From NCBI RefSeq assembly GCF_000826655.1, contig NZ_JXJO01000016.1, positions 62,001-126,000 on the forward strand: 64,000 nt of DNA, read 5' to 3'. Source of the DNA: Psychroserpens damuponensis. GTDB taxonomy: Bacteria; Bacteroidota; Bacteroidia; Flavobacteriales; Flavobacteriaceae. A model generated the notes under the pieces. The model ran no database searches and was not told the DNA's origin. It was given only the letters and a program-made list of their open reading frames with translations. The number at the start of each line of letters is the position of its first letter. Positions within the stretch are counted from its first letter, which is position 1. Shown here in pieces: positions 26,276 through 35,900 of the stretch. The position numbers were made by a program, and so were the translations under genes.

Positions 26276-26521
26276 TTAAGCTTTCTTTTGTTCTCCCTTT
26301 TTAGGCATTGGTCCACGCAAATGAATAATCAAGGCATTGAGAAAGTTTCTCAATACTTGATCACCACACTCCATATAATTAGGATGATCTTCTCGTCTAA
26401 ACATCGCATTGAGTTCGCTTTTTGTCATTCTGAAATCTACGAGCTCCAATATTTTGATAATATCATTATCACGTAGCTTATGTGCAACTCTTAGTTTTTT
26501 AAATATGTCATTATTTGTCAT
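26276..26521 (-). CDS. DUF1456 (YehS-like) protein, single-repeat form
   Basis: An 81-residue soluble protein. NNDIFKKLRVAHKLRDNDIIKILELVDFRMTKSEL and YMECGDQVLRNFLNALIIHLRG match one unit of DUF1456, a helical domain that is duplicated in the E. coli YehS protein (~150 residues). Only one unit is present here, so the protein may dimerise to make up for it. A Lys-rich tail (PMPKKGEQKKA) suggests nucleic-acid or ribosome contact, but no function is known. It ends 10 bases from the sucC terminator and has an 18-bp perfect palindrome just upstream of its start. Confidence 0.8.
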   Translation of the reverse strand: MTNNDIFKKLRVAHKLRDNDIIKILELVDFRMTKSELNAMFRREDHPNYMECGDQVLRNFLNALIIHLRGPMPKKGEQKKA

Positions 26522-26539
26522 CTAAATATTTATTTTGCG

Positions 26540-26557
26540 TTCTCTTTATAAAGAGAA
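26540..26557. promoter_or_regulatory. 18-bp perfect palindrome upstream of DUF1456 gene
   Basis: TTCTCTTTATAAAGAGAA is its own reverse complement. It sits 18 bases upstream of the DUF1456 start codon and downstream of the esterase gene. No T-tract follows on either strand, so it is unlike a terminator and better suited to binding a dimeric regulator in the promoter or leader. Confidence 0.45.
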
Positions 26558-26627
26558 TTATTTTCGTATCAATTATTATTAAAATCATCCAAACACTTAG
26601 TCTATCATAGTAAATGGATTACATCTT

Positions 26628-27431
26628 TTAATTAAAGAGCCATTGAAATGCTTTAGGGAAATTTTCGCTCCATAGTTTTTCATTATGTTCGCCTCCTTCA
26701 ATTATTATGTTTTCAATATGATGAGCATCAACACCGTTGTCTTTTAGTAATTGCACCATTTTTACCTGATCTGGCACCATAGAATCGCCTTCCTTACTGC
26801 CAACTAAAAAGTAAAATTTTGCTGTTTTAGATATTTCCGAAGAAGAGGCCAAGGTGTATATTTTATCGTTTACCCAAAAAGAAGGTGAAAAAACACCAGC
26901 TTTGCTAAAGGTTTCTGGATATTTTATAGTTGCATAAAATGCCATAAGTCCTCCAAGAGATGCGCCAAAAACACTTGTATGTTCTACTTCGGGTTGAGTT
27001 CTATATGTAATATCTATATGTGGTTTTACAGTGTTAATTATAAATTTCATGAAGATGTCACCATGACCTCCTCCATAAGTTGTATGTGGATACGGTGTCA
27101 ATTCTTCAAGGCGTTTATCGTTACCATGTTCTATACCAATGACAATAACCTCCTTGTTGGTTAGCGTATCTAGATATTCATCAACATTCCATTCGCCAAC
27201 ATATGAAGTTTGCGCATCAAAAAGATTTTGCGCATCAAACATATACATGACAGGATAGTTTTTATTTGAATTATGGTACGATTGCGGTGTATATACCCAG
27301 ATTCTCTTATGCGTTTTTAACTGAGGAGCTTCAATTGTAAATGTTGAAACATTTTTAGATGCCGTACTTTGAGCAACTGAAATACCTACAGAATTTATAA
27401 GAATCAATAGAAATAACAACGTTGTTTTCAT
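26628..27431 (-). CDS. Exported alpha/beta-hydrolase of the putative esterase family
   Basis: A 267-residue hydrolase with a signal peptide (MKTTLLFLLILINSVGISVAQ). The fold belongs to the esterase D/IroE-type group: RIWVYTPQSYHNSNKNYPVMYMFDAQNLFD, then the nucleophile elbow GASLGG, and a C-terminal acid/base pair (KEGDSMVP, GGEHNEKLWSENFP with the catalytic His). Family members hydrolyse siderophore trilactones or acyl esters and occur in periplasmic form. The substrate here is unknown; there is no siderophore cluster nearby. Its upstream region, shared with the divergent TerB-like gene, contains three LytTR-like sites. Confidence 0.85.
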   Translation of the reverse strand: MKTTLLFLLILINSVGISVAQSTASKNVSTFTIEAPQLKTHKRIWVYTPQSYHNSNKNYPVMYMFDAQNLFDAQTSYVGEWNVDEYLDTLTNKEVIVIGIEHGNDKRLEELTPYPHTTYGGGHGDIFMKFIINTVKPHIDITYRTQPEVEHTSVFGASLGGLMAFYATIKYPETFSKAGVFSPSFWVNDKIYTLASSSEISKTAKFYFLVGSKEGDSMVPDQVKMVQLLKDNGVDAHHIENIIIEGGEHNEKLWSENFPKAFQWLFN

Positions 27432-27482
27432 ATCGTTTTTTAGTTCATACGAAAGTAATTAAAATTTAATGATTTTCTAACA

Positions 27483-27496
27483 TGCCGTTCATCGAT
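27483..27496 (+). promoter_or_regulatory. LytTR-like site 1 (inverted partner of site 2)
   Basis: TGCCGTTCATCGAT. The core GCCGTTCAT fits eight of nine positions of the published LytTR consensus ([TA][AC][CA]GTTN[AG][TG]). It forms an inverted repeat with 27519-27532 (13 of 14 positions) across a 22-base spacer, within the intergenic region between the esterase and the TerB-like gene. Confidence 0.5.
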
Positions 27497-27518
27497 AATG
27501 ATTTTTGAAAGTCTAAAA

Positions 27519-27532
27519 ATCGATGAACGGTA
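27519..27532 (-). promoter_or_regulatory. LytTR-like site 2
   Basis: Read on the minus strand: TACCGTTCATCGAT. ACCGTTCAT matches the LytTR consensus at all nine positions. It is the inverted partner of site 1. Confidence 0.5.
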
Positions 27533-27598
27533 ATTTATTTTTAAAACATTGAAAATCAGGTGTTTAAAATATAATTTAGTATGAGGGTAGTAAAAATG

Positions 27599-27610
27599 CG
27601 ATGAACGGCA
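27599..27610 (-). promoter_or_regulatory. LytTR-like site 3
   Basis: Read on the minus strand: TGCCGTTCATCG, a third copy of the same word, in the orientation of site 2 and 78 bases from it. It lies 79 bases upstream of the TerB-like start codon. Confidence 0.45.
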
Positions 27611-27688
27611 CAAATTTATTCGATAAGCTACAAGGTATCGACGATTATAAATTAAAGTTACTCATTAAATTTATAAAAAGTAAAAATC

Positions 27689-28105
27689 ATGAATCCCTCA
27701 CATATGGTAAATCGTGTTGAAAAGCTTAGCTTACTATCAGAAATGATTGCATTTGCTCAAGCAGACGATAATATAAAATCGATAGAATACAAATTTTTGT
27801 TTAGTATTGCTAAGCAACTAGAAATTTCTAAGGAAGACTTCGACTATTTATTTGAACATCCTATTACATACGTTAATTTAAAGTCTCATAGTGAACGTAT
27901 TGTGCAATTTCATAGATTAGTTTTATTAATGAATCTCGATAAACATATTTCGAGTAAAGAATTAGTAAAACTTCACAATTTTGGATTACGAATGGGTTTA
28001 AGTCACGAATCTATAAATCGTGTTTTAGATTTAATGGATAGTTTTCCTAATAAAATGGTTCCGCCAGATTTTTTAATAGATATTTTCAAGGTACAATATA
28101 ATTAA
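27689..28105 (+). CDS. TerB-like helical protein next to uvrB
   Basis: A 138-residue helical, soluble protein. The N-terminal block KLSLLSEMIAFAQADDNIKSIEYKFLFSIAKQLEIS resembles the first helices of the TerB/DjlA N-terminal fold (acidic D-D-x-x-x-x-x-E site that can bind metal), and later helices follow the same rhythm. In other flavobacterial genomes such a gene is often labelled as excinuclease-related only because it lies beside uvrB, a position seen here too (convergent, 118 bases). I see no nuclease or helicase motif. Its upstream region carries LytTR-like sites. Function unknown. Confidence 0.6.
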   Translation: MNPSHMVNRVEKLSLLSEMIAFAQADDNIKSIEYKFLFSIAKQLEISKEDFDYLFEHPITYVNLKSHSERIVQFHRLVLLMNLDKHISSKELVKLHNFGLRMGLSHESINRVLDLMDSFPNKMVPPDFLIDIFKVQYN

Positions 28106-28223
28106 GTGAAACTCAAAATTGAAAAGCCGTTAGGCGCATTCAATTTTGTAAGTTATACTTGATTACTTGATTGACGAGTAAGATTTGTGCTCGACGTTCT
28201 ATATGATATAATTGATGGTTTTG

Positions 28224-30227
28224 TTAAACTTTCAATTTTTCTAATTTATCTTGATATCCTTTAAGTTCATCTCTTAATTGAGCTGCAATAATAAAATCTA
28301 AAGCTTTAGCAGCTTGTTCCATTAATTTACGCTTTTCACGTATTTTCTTTTCTAGTTCACCTTTGTTAAGATATTCACTTTCAGGTTCTGCAGCTTTGGC
28401 AGCTTCAAGTTCGTAACTATAGGTACTTACAGAGTTTTTTGATAATGCACTATCTAAGCTCTTATTTAATGCAGTAGGTGTTAGTTTATGTTTTGTATTA
28501 TAGGCAATCTGTTTTTCTCGTCTATACTCAGTTTCATCAATCGTTTTTTGCATGCTTTTGGTAATTTTATCTGCATACATAATGGCTTTACCATTTAAAT
28601 GTCGTGCAGCTCTACCCACAGTTTGAGTCAATGAACGTGCCGAACGTAGAAACCCTTCTTTATCTGCATCTAAAATTGCAACGAGTGACACTTCAGGTAA
28701 ATCCAAGCCTTCTCGAAGTAAGTTAACACCAACAAGCACATCAAAAATACCGCGTCTTAAATCTTGCATAATTTCAACGCGCTCTAAGGTATCAACATCA
28801 CTATGAATATAGCGACATCTAATTTGGATACGATCTAGATATTTAGTTAATTCCTCAGCCATTCTTTTGGTTAAAGTTGTCACAAGAGTACGTTCATCTT
28901 TCTCAATACGCTGGTGAATTTCTTCAATTAAATCGTCTATTTGATTTAAACTTGGTCTCACTTCAATAATTGGGTCTAATAAACCTGTTGGTCTAATCAC
29001 CTGTTCCACATAAACACCATCTGTTTTTTGCAATTCATAGTCGGCAGGAGTCGCACTCACATAAATCACTTGATTTTGTAAAACCTCAAATTCTTCAAAT
29101 TTTAAAGGTCTGTTATCCATTGCGGCAGGCAATCTAAAACCATATTCTACAAGATTTTCTTTTCTACTTCTATCACCTCCATACATTGCATGTACTTGGG
29201 AAATGGTGACATGACTTTCATCAACAACCATTAAAAAATCATCTGGAAAATAATCTAATAAACAAAAAGGTCTTGTTCCTGGTAATCGTCCGTCGAGATA
29301 ACGAGAATAGTTCTCAATTCCAGAGCAGTAACCAAGTTCTCTAATCATTTCTAGGTCAAACTCGGTTCGTTCTTTCAACCGTTTAGCTTCTAGGTGTTTG
29401 CCTATTTCCTTGAAATAATCATATTGTTTTACTAGGTCATCCTGTATCTCTTTTATTGCACCTTGCAGCACATCTGGAGACGTTACAAACATATTAGCAG
29501 GATAGATTGTGAGTCGCTCATAATGCTCAATCACTTCATTTGTTTGAATATTAAACTGCTCAATATCTTCAATTTCATCACCAAAAAAGTGTATTCTAAA
29601 CGCATCATCGGCATAACTAGGAAAAATGTCTACCGTATCTCCTTTTATTCTGAAATTTCCATGATTGAAATCTGCTTCTGTTCTAGAATATAAGCTCTGT
29701 ACAAGACTATGCAATAAATCTGTTCTAGAAATTTCTTGATCAACCTTTAATGAAATTACATTTTTCTGAAATTCTACAGGATTACCAATACCATATAAAC
29801 ATGATACTGAAGCTACAACAATCACATCTCTACGACCAGAGAGTAGAGAAGAGGTTGTACTCAAACGCATTTTTTCAATTTCTTCGTTTATAGATAAATC
29901 TTTCTCTATATAAACACCAGATACTGGAATATAAGCCTCAGGTTGATAGTAATCATAATAAGACACAAAATACTCCACAGCATTATCTGGAAAAAACTGT
30001 TTAAATTCAGAATATAACTGTGCAGCCAATGTTTTGTTATGCGCTAATACCAACGTTGGTCGTTGCACGTTTTCAATAACATTAGCCACTGTAAATGTTT
30101 TACCAGAACCTGTTACACCTAAAAGTGTTTGGTATTTTTCTTCGGAATTAATTCCGTGAACCAATTGTTTAATGGCTTGAGGTTGATCTCCTGTGGGTTT
30201 AAATTCAGATTGTACTTTAAAACGCAT
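28224..30227 (-). CDS. uvrB: Excinuclease ABC subunit B
   Basis: A 667-residue DNA damage verification helicase of nucleotide excision repair. Domain 1a begins FKPTGDQPQAIKQLVHGI with Walker A GVTGSGKTFTVAN; the beta-hairpin (YYDYYQPEAYIP) that probes the duplex and the UvrB-specific SSLLSGRRDVIVVASVSCLYGIG block follow. Helicase motifs V and VI (REGLDLPEVSL, QTVGRAARHLNG) and a C-terminal UVR domain (LEKKIREKRKLMEQAAKALDF) that binds UvrC complete the chain. Length and all motifs are normal. It is a single-gene unit here; uvrA and uvrC are not in the window. The upstream 290 bases (30228-30518) hold nothing I recognise except a short GTAAC-AAA-GTTAC repeat at the start codon. Confidence 0.96.
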   Translation of the reverse strand: MRFKVQSEFKPTGDQPQAIKQLVHGINSEEKYQTLLGVTGSGKTFTVANVIENVQRPTLVLAHNKTLAAQLYSEFKQFFPDNAVEYFVSYYDYYQPEAYIPVSGVYIEKDLSINEEIEKMRLSTTSSLLSGRRDVIVVASVSCLYGIGNPVEFQKNVISLKVDQEISRTDLLHSLVQSLYSRTEADFNHGNFRIKGDTVDIFPSYADDAFRIHFFGDEIEDIEQFNIQTNEVIEHYERLTIYPANMFVTSPDVLQGAIKEIQDDLVKQYDYFKEIGKHLEAKRLKERTEFDLEMIRELGYCSGIENYSRYLDGRLPGTRPFCLLDYFPDDFLMVVDESHVTISQVHAMYGGDRSRKENLVEYGFRLPAAMDNRPLKFEEFEVLQNQVIYVSATPADYELQKTDGVYVEQVIRPTGLLDPIIEVRPSLNQIDDLIEEIHQRIEKDERTLVTTLTKRMAEELTKYLDRIQIRCRYIHSDVDTLERVEIMQDLRRGIFDVLVGVNLLREGLDLPEVSLVAILDADKEGFLRSARSLTQTVGRAARHLNGKAIMYADKITKSMQKTIDETEYRREKQIAYNTKHKLTPTALNKSLDSALSKNSVSTYSYELEAAKAAEPESEYLNKGELEKKIREKRKLMEQAAKALDFIIAAQLRDELKGYQDKLEKLKV

Positions 30228-30518
30228 GTAACAAAGTTACGATAAAGCGTTTATATTTTAATTATGTGTTGATTTCAATTGTGTTAAAAGTTCTTTAATA
30301 CGATGAACTTCCTTTTTTATATTCTAAAATATGACACTAATATCCTTTATTGTTTTAATAAGATCGAATTACTGTGTTTTAGAGTCTGATTTTTCAGAAT
30401 TCTAGACGTGCTAATCATCTTTAAAACACGACAATTATTTTAAATTGGAAATTTAAGAAGAGGCTATATGTTCAAAACTTAGTTTGAGTCTAAAGCTAGG
30501 TAATAATTAAAATTTAAC

Positions 30519-32855
30519 TTATCGCCTCAACGAAAAATGGCCAGTGTAAGTCCTACCATCAATAAGAGTAACTAAAAACCAATAATCATCACTTGGCTGT
30601 GGACTACCATTAAACGTCCCATTCCAACCAGCACTTTCGTTAGTGAATTGGGTAAGCAATTTTCCGTAGCGATTAAAAATTTGCACACTAGTACCTTGAT
30701 TAAAAGTTGAATTTACACCTTTAACTTGCCAACGCTCGTTAAAAGTATCACCATTAGGCGTAAAATATTTAGGAAACCCTAATACCGAAATCACTTGTTC
30801 TGTAATTCCACAACCATTCGCGTCACGTACAAAAATAGTATGAAAACCTGCCGAGACATTTGTAAATATATTTTCAGTTTGATACCCATTTTCAGGCGTA
30901 TCTAAAGCATATTCAAATTCACCATCACCATTAGCTATAATGGTCACTGTGTTGTTTAATGTTGTACCTTCGGAAACGATCACATCTTCAATTTCGGGAT
31001 CGCTAGAAGGTAAAACGGTTATATTTCTACTAGACGAACATCCATTAGGATCTGTGACGATTACAGTGTATGTTCCTACCTCATTGATGTCGTTAAATGT
31101 GGTGTTAATCCCTGTTGAAACTCCATTAAATAACCATTCGTAATAATAATTGCTAGGTTCATCGTTAAGCACACCTCCAACCAAAGTTATCGTGTCTGGA
31201 AAACTATTTACACAATAAATAAACGACTCATCCTCTAATAAAACAGGTGTGTATAACACCTCTAATTGTGCAGTTGAAATGGCATAGCATTGATTGTTGT
31301 TTTCTACTTTAACAAAGATGGTTTGTGAGTTTGCTGTTGTATTTTGAAATGTGCCAGAGATGCTATTGGTTTCTAAAAAAGCGTCCATTTCGCTTTCATA
31401 AAACGTAACCGTTGCATCCATAGGGATTTGAGTAGAAATAGATGTACTAATGTCATTTAAATTAAAATCGGCAAAGCCATCTACATCATCACCATCACAA
31501 GATTCTAGCGTAGGAATAAAAATTGTATTATTTGAAATTTGAAGCTCAACTTCGGCAATACTATAACAACTAGCTTGGTTTTCAACGCGAGCATATACAG
31601 TTTGAAAAGGCATTGAATTTTCAAAATTGTTGAAATTTGCGATAACATTCGTATTGCTTTCAGCATCCGCTTCGGTTAAGAAAAAGTTTGCAATAAATAT
31701 AGAATTATCTCCATTGGTGACATCACTTTCAGCGTTAAAAAGATCGTAGAATGTTAATCCGTCTTGATTTTGATCGCATTCTATTAGCACAGCGTCAAAG
31801 ACCGTTGGATTTTCAGAATATTCAATAATTACTTCACCATAAGATAAACAGTTATTGTCTAAAGTGATTTCTACAGTATAGGTTCCAGCTTCTTCAACGA
31901 CTAAAGTAGCATTGGTTTCGGTTAAAAGTTCAACATCATCTTTAAACCATTTATAACTATTATTGGTTCCGGGTTCGTTGGTTTGAATTGTATAGGTATC
32001 ATCTCCACAAATAGCTGTGCCATTACTAATTAATAAATCTGGACCCAAATCTGTTGAAAGTCTAAAACTACCTGCTTCTAAAAATACTGCAGAATCAAAT
32101 CTAAAATTTTGCTCATCTGCAATAACCAATTTTACATGGTACGTTTCATTAGGAATCACTTGTGCAGTTGCTGTTAATATTTTAGTTTGTCCAGCAAAAT
32201 TAGTAGGAGAATTTGCAGGATTAAAGCTCTCAAAATAGGCTTCGTTTTGTGCTTGGCAACCTCCAGGAATTTCAGGATGTACTGTGGTTACTTTTACAGG
32301 TGTTTGTGTTCCTGGGACTAATGCTATGTTGGTATACTGATTTCCTGCGACCGGACGAATTAAAAAGCCAAACAAATCTGAAAAATTGCAGGTATTTGGG
32401 TTTCCTTCTTGATATTCTTCCGAAGCAAAAATATATCTAAAACTAATTTCTGTAGCAACAGAAGTAAAATCAAATTCTAAAATAGTTGCGTTGGTTGTAT
32501 TACTTTCATTAAGCGCAATTTCTAAATCTAGATCACCAGACCAACCAGGTGCATCATCATCGCTAAGACTTGTGTTAGGTCCAGGAACATTAGCTAATCT
32601 ACCAGTACTCATAACAATACCAGTTTCAAAAGGAAAGGTTGTACCTGTCGCATCAAAATAGCCATAGCTTTCATCTGGACCTCCAAAATCACCGCCAACC
32701 ACATTGGTAATCAATACGTTGTCAATGCAGTTGCTGTCAATTAGGATGTTTTCTATTAATTGTTGTGCTGTATAGGTTTGGCTATCTACTGAAATGTTTT
32801 GGCCAAAAGCCAATACTGTAAAGAGAAAGCATAAGATTGTAACGGTCGTTTTCAT
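30519..32855 (-). CDS. Choice-of-anchor L protein with T9SS type B sorting domain (778 aa)
   Basis: A large secreted protein. The signal peptide MKTTVTILCFLFTVLAFGQ fixes the start at 32855; the frame is open 7 codons further. Residues ~20-270 form a choice-of-anchor L head (IVMSTGRL, FRYIFASEEYQEGNPNTCNFSDLFGFLIRP). An Ig-like segment follows (~270-345), then two copies of the ~94-residue Cys module (ECDQNQDG, SCDGDDVDG), another Ig-like segment (FYCVNSFPDTITLVGG) and a SprB-like strand region. The end (FPKYFTPNGDTFNERWQV ... YWFLVTLIDGRTYTGHFSLRR) is the gliding-motility-associated type B C-terminal domain that directs export by T9SS. It is the last of six such genes on the minus strand. 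A surface adhesin or matrix role is inferred. Confidence 0.88.
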   Translation of the reverse strand: MKTTVTILCFLFTVLAFGQNISVDSQTYTAQQLIENILIDSNCIDNVLITNVVGGDFGGPDESYGYFDATGTTFPFETGIVMSTGRLANVPGPNTSLSDDDAPGWSGDLDLEIALNESNTTNATILEFDFTSVATEISFRYIFASEEYQEGNPNTCNFSDLFGFLIRPVAGNQYTNIALVPGTQTPVKVTTVHPEIPGGCQAQNEAYFESFNPANSPTNFAGQTKILTATAQVIPNETYHVKLVIADEQNFRFDSAVFLEAGSFRLSTDLGPDLLISNGTAICGDDTYTIQTNEPGTNNSYKWFKDDVELLTETNATLVVEEAGTYTVEITLDNNCLSYGEVIIEYSENPTVFDAVLIECDQNQDGLTFYDLFNAESDVTNGDNSIFIANFFLTEADAESNTNVIANFNNFENSMPFQTVYARVENQASCYSIAEVELQISNNTIFIPTLESCDGDDVDGFADFNLNDISTSISTQIPMDATVTFYESEMDAFLETNSISGTFQNTTANSQTIFVKVENNNQCYAISTAQLEVLYTPVLLEDESFIYCVNSFPDTITLVGGVLNDEPSNYYYEWLFNGVSTGINTTFNDINEVGTYTVIVTDPNGCSSSRNITVLPSSDPEIEDVIVSEGTTLNNTVTIIANGDGEFEYALDTPENGYQTENIFTNVSAGFHTIFVRDANGCGITEQVISVLGFPKYFTPNGDTFNERWQVKGVNSTFNQGTSVQIFNRYGKLLTQFTNESAGWNGTFNGSPQPSDDYWFLVTLIDGRTYTGHFSLRR

Positions 32856-32927
32856 TTCAAATTTTAACGCGTGCAAAGATACGCATTAGTGAAATTGAAA
32901 AACCTTAAAAAATGTTAAGATTATGCT

Positions 32928-35900
32928 TTATAAACGTAAGGTAAAATGGCCTTTAACCTCAAAATTAATATCTCCTTTTTTAACTTTTGCTAAAAACCAG
33001 TAATCTGTAGCTCTCATCAGGTTACCGTTATAATAGCCATCCCATCCTTGAGAATTATGAGTTAATGTTTTTATCAATTTTCCGTAGCGATCAAAAATAT
33101 ATACGATAGTTCCTGGTAAGGTTTCTACACCTGTAATGTGCCATGTGTCAAAATATCCATCACCATTTGGAGTCACAAATTTAGGGGCATCAATAACAAC
33201 TATTTCTTTAGTGACTTCTGCACAACCGTTTAAATCAATAATAGTTATGGTGTGATACCCTAGAGTAACGTTTTCGAAAAAATTAGAGAATTGAGGAGGA
33301 AAATCATCTAATTGATATAAGTAATTACCTATGGCATCATAAATGGTGACCGTTATATTATTTGGATCTGAAAAATCTATAGTCTCAACTACATCAATGG
33401 TAGCAGATTCAGATGCTGTCACATTAAATGTACTTGTAGTTTCACAACCATATTCTGATGTGACTGTTACTGAGTAAGTCCCAATCTCTGTGATTTCAAT
33501 TTCAGATGAGATGTCGCCTGTAGACCATTGATATGTGTCTGTAGCAAAAGTTGTATCTGCATTTACTACTAGTGGTAAATTATCAATACATACCACTTGG
33601 TCAGGTATGGCCACTACTGGTTTTGGTCTTACTAGCGTTATAAACTCTGTTACACTATAGCAACCTGTTGTATTGTTTTGGATGCGTACATAAATGGTCT
33701 CATTGAGTTGAGCATCATAGTTTGTTACTAATGCATTAGTATTTGAGTTGGCATCGTTAATAGAAGCGTGATAGGTGATTGTATAGTTATTTGGATTTTG
33801 ATTTCCTAGTATTTGACCATCCTGTTGTGTTAAGTCAAAATTATAAAAACCGTCATAATCATCATCACATGCTTCTAATGGATCAGGTTGGTTGGCTATA
33901 GGTAATGTATTAACTACTAGCTCAAACGGATAGATATAGAAACAAGTTGTCGTTTCAAATTCCACTCTAATAAAAATAATGTCGTTAGTTGTTTGATAGG
34001 TGTAATCTGTATCTAAAGCATTCTCGCTATTTTGAGCACTAGTTAAATTTTCAAAGTAACTTATTAAAACATTGGTATCGTCATCAACAATAATAGCATC
34101 TATCGTATTTAAGTTAAAGCTGTTGTCAGGATTGTCACAAATCTCATAAGTTTCAAATTGATTGATTGGTGGTGGTACATTAACAATTAGTTCTAAAGGT
34201 ACAATTGCATAACAATTAGCCAATGTGTTGAATACTTTGATGTAAACAATTTGAGCGTTAGTCGTATTGCTATAGCTAGTTGCGTTTAGAATAGGATTTG
34301 CATTATTCTCTAAATCATCTATATTTTCAAAATATGAAATTGTGATATATTCTGGAAGTGTTGGGTATAAATCACTTTCTGAAACCGTAAGATCAAATGT
34401 TGTTATTTCATCATAATTATCATCACATAAAATAATAGGTTGCGCAGGTTGAGGATGTTCGTAAATAAGCACATCAAATTGCGTGATATCATAACAACCA
34501 GTCTCATTATTTTCAACTCTTACAAAAATAATTTCTCCATTAGTGGCAATGTAATCATTAGATATGGCATTGTTACCATTGTTTGCATTAGTTTCGTTAT
34601 TGTAATACGTTACAGAAAACAGTGTGTTAGATTGTGTGCCTAAAACTTGAGAATCTTGAAGGCTTAAGTCAATCGATTCTTCTCCGTCATTTATAATGTC
34701 ATCACAGACTAAAAATGTTGTAGGCATGTTTGCGATTGGCAAAGGATTGATGATTAAATCAAAATTATAGGTCGTCCAGCAACCTGTAATAGAATTTTCT
34801 AATCTTATAAAAATAGTATCATTACTACTTTGATATGTGTAATTTGTACTTAAAGCATTGGCATTTGCTTCAGCATCACTTAAAGAATTATAGTAACTAA
34901 TAAGTGTTCCTGTTTCATTGGTAACTATGGTGTCTATTAGAGTTAAATCAAATTCATTAAGCGTGTTGTCGCAGATTTCAAATTCTTGAAAATCGATAAC
35001 AGTAGGAGGAATATTAACAATTAAATTAATAGGTAAGGTCACATAACAATTTGAAACCGTATTGTTTATTTTTATAAAAACCGTCTGCGGATTTGTAATA
35101 TTAGTATAAGCATCTGGAGTGCTGATAATTTCAGTATCGGTTTCTGCACCATCAAAAGATTCATGATAGGTAATAATAATATCATCTTGACGTACATCTA
35201 AAATTTCAACTTCAACATCTGTAAGGTCAAACACCATAAAACCATCATAATCTGTATCACATTGTATTAAATCAGAAGGTGCGTTTACATCAGGAACCTG
35301 AATCACATTAATATCAAAATCTACAATAGCGTGACAATACGTTCCATTTTCAATTCTAGCATACACTTGTTGCGGATTTGCATAATTGTTAAAATCTAAC
35401 GGGAATTCATTAAGATCTTGATCGGCTTCATATTGTGAAGGATGAAACGAGATGGAAAGTGTTTGATTTATACCTTCGGAAATTTCTAAAATTTTAAAAT
35501 TGAGATCAAAATTCACAAAACCGTCATTAGACATATCATCGCAAACGAAAACGTCTAGAGGTTCATTAAATGGAGGAAGCGAGCCTACTTCTAGTTCAAA
35601 TTGAGACGTTCCGAAGCAACTAACATCAGAAAAATTTTCAACTCTTACATACATTGTTTGCGGACTCGTTGTATTTTGAAAAGGCGCATATTTATCAATA
35701 ATATTTGTTCGATCTATGGCATCTTGGGAAGTTTCAAAATATAAAACATCTTTTCCAGTTTGACCATTGAGGATTTCTGTATCTTTCAAATAAAAATAGA
35801 AATCGGCTATACCGTTACCATCTGCCTCACAGTTTTCAAAATTTTCAATGGGTATAAAAGCAGGCTCTGTATTGATATAAGCATAAAACCATACTACAGT

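Noticed and set aside
30228-30240. GTAAC-AAA-GTTAC upstream of uvrB as a promoter or LexA-type operator
   Set aside because: It contains a CAAAGTTA (-7-like) box but no TTG at the right distance, and no match to a known damage box; five-base arms can arise by chance.
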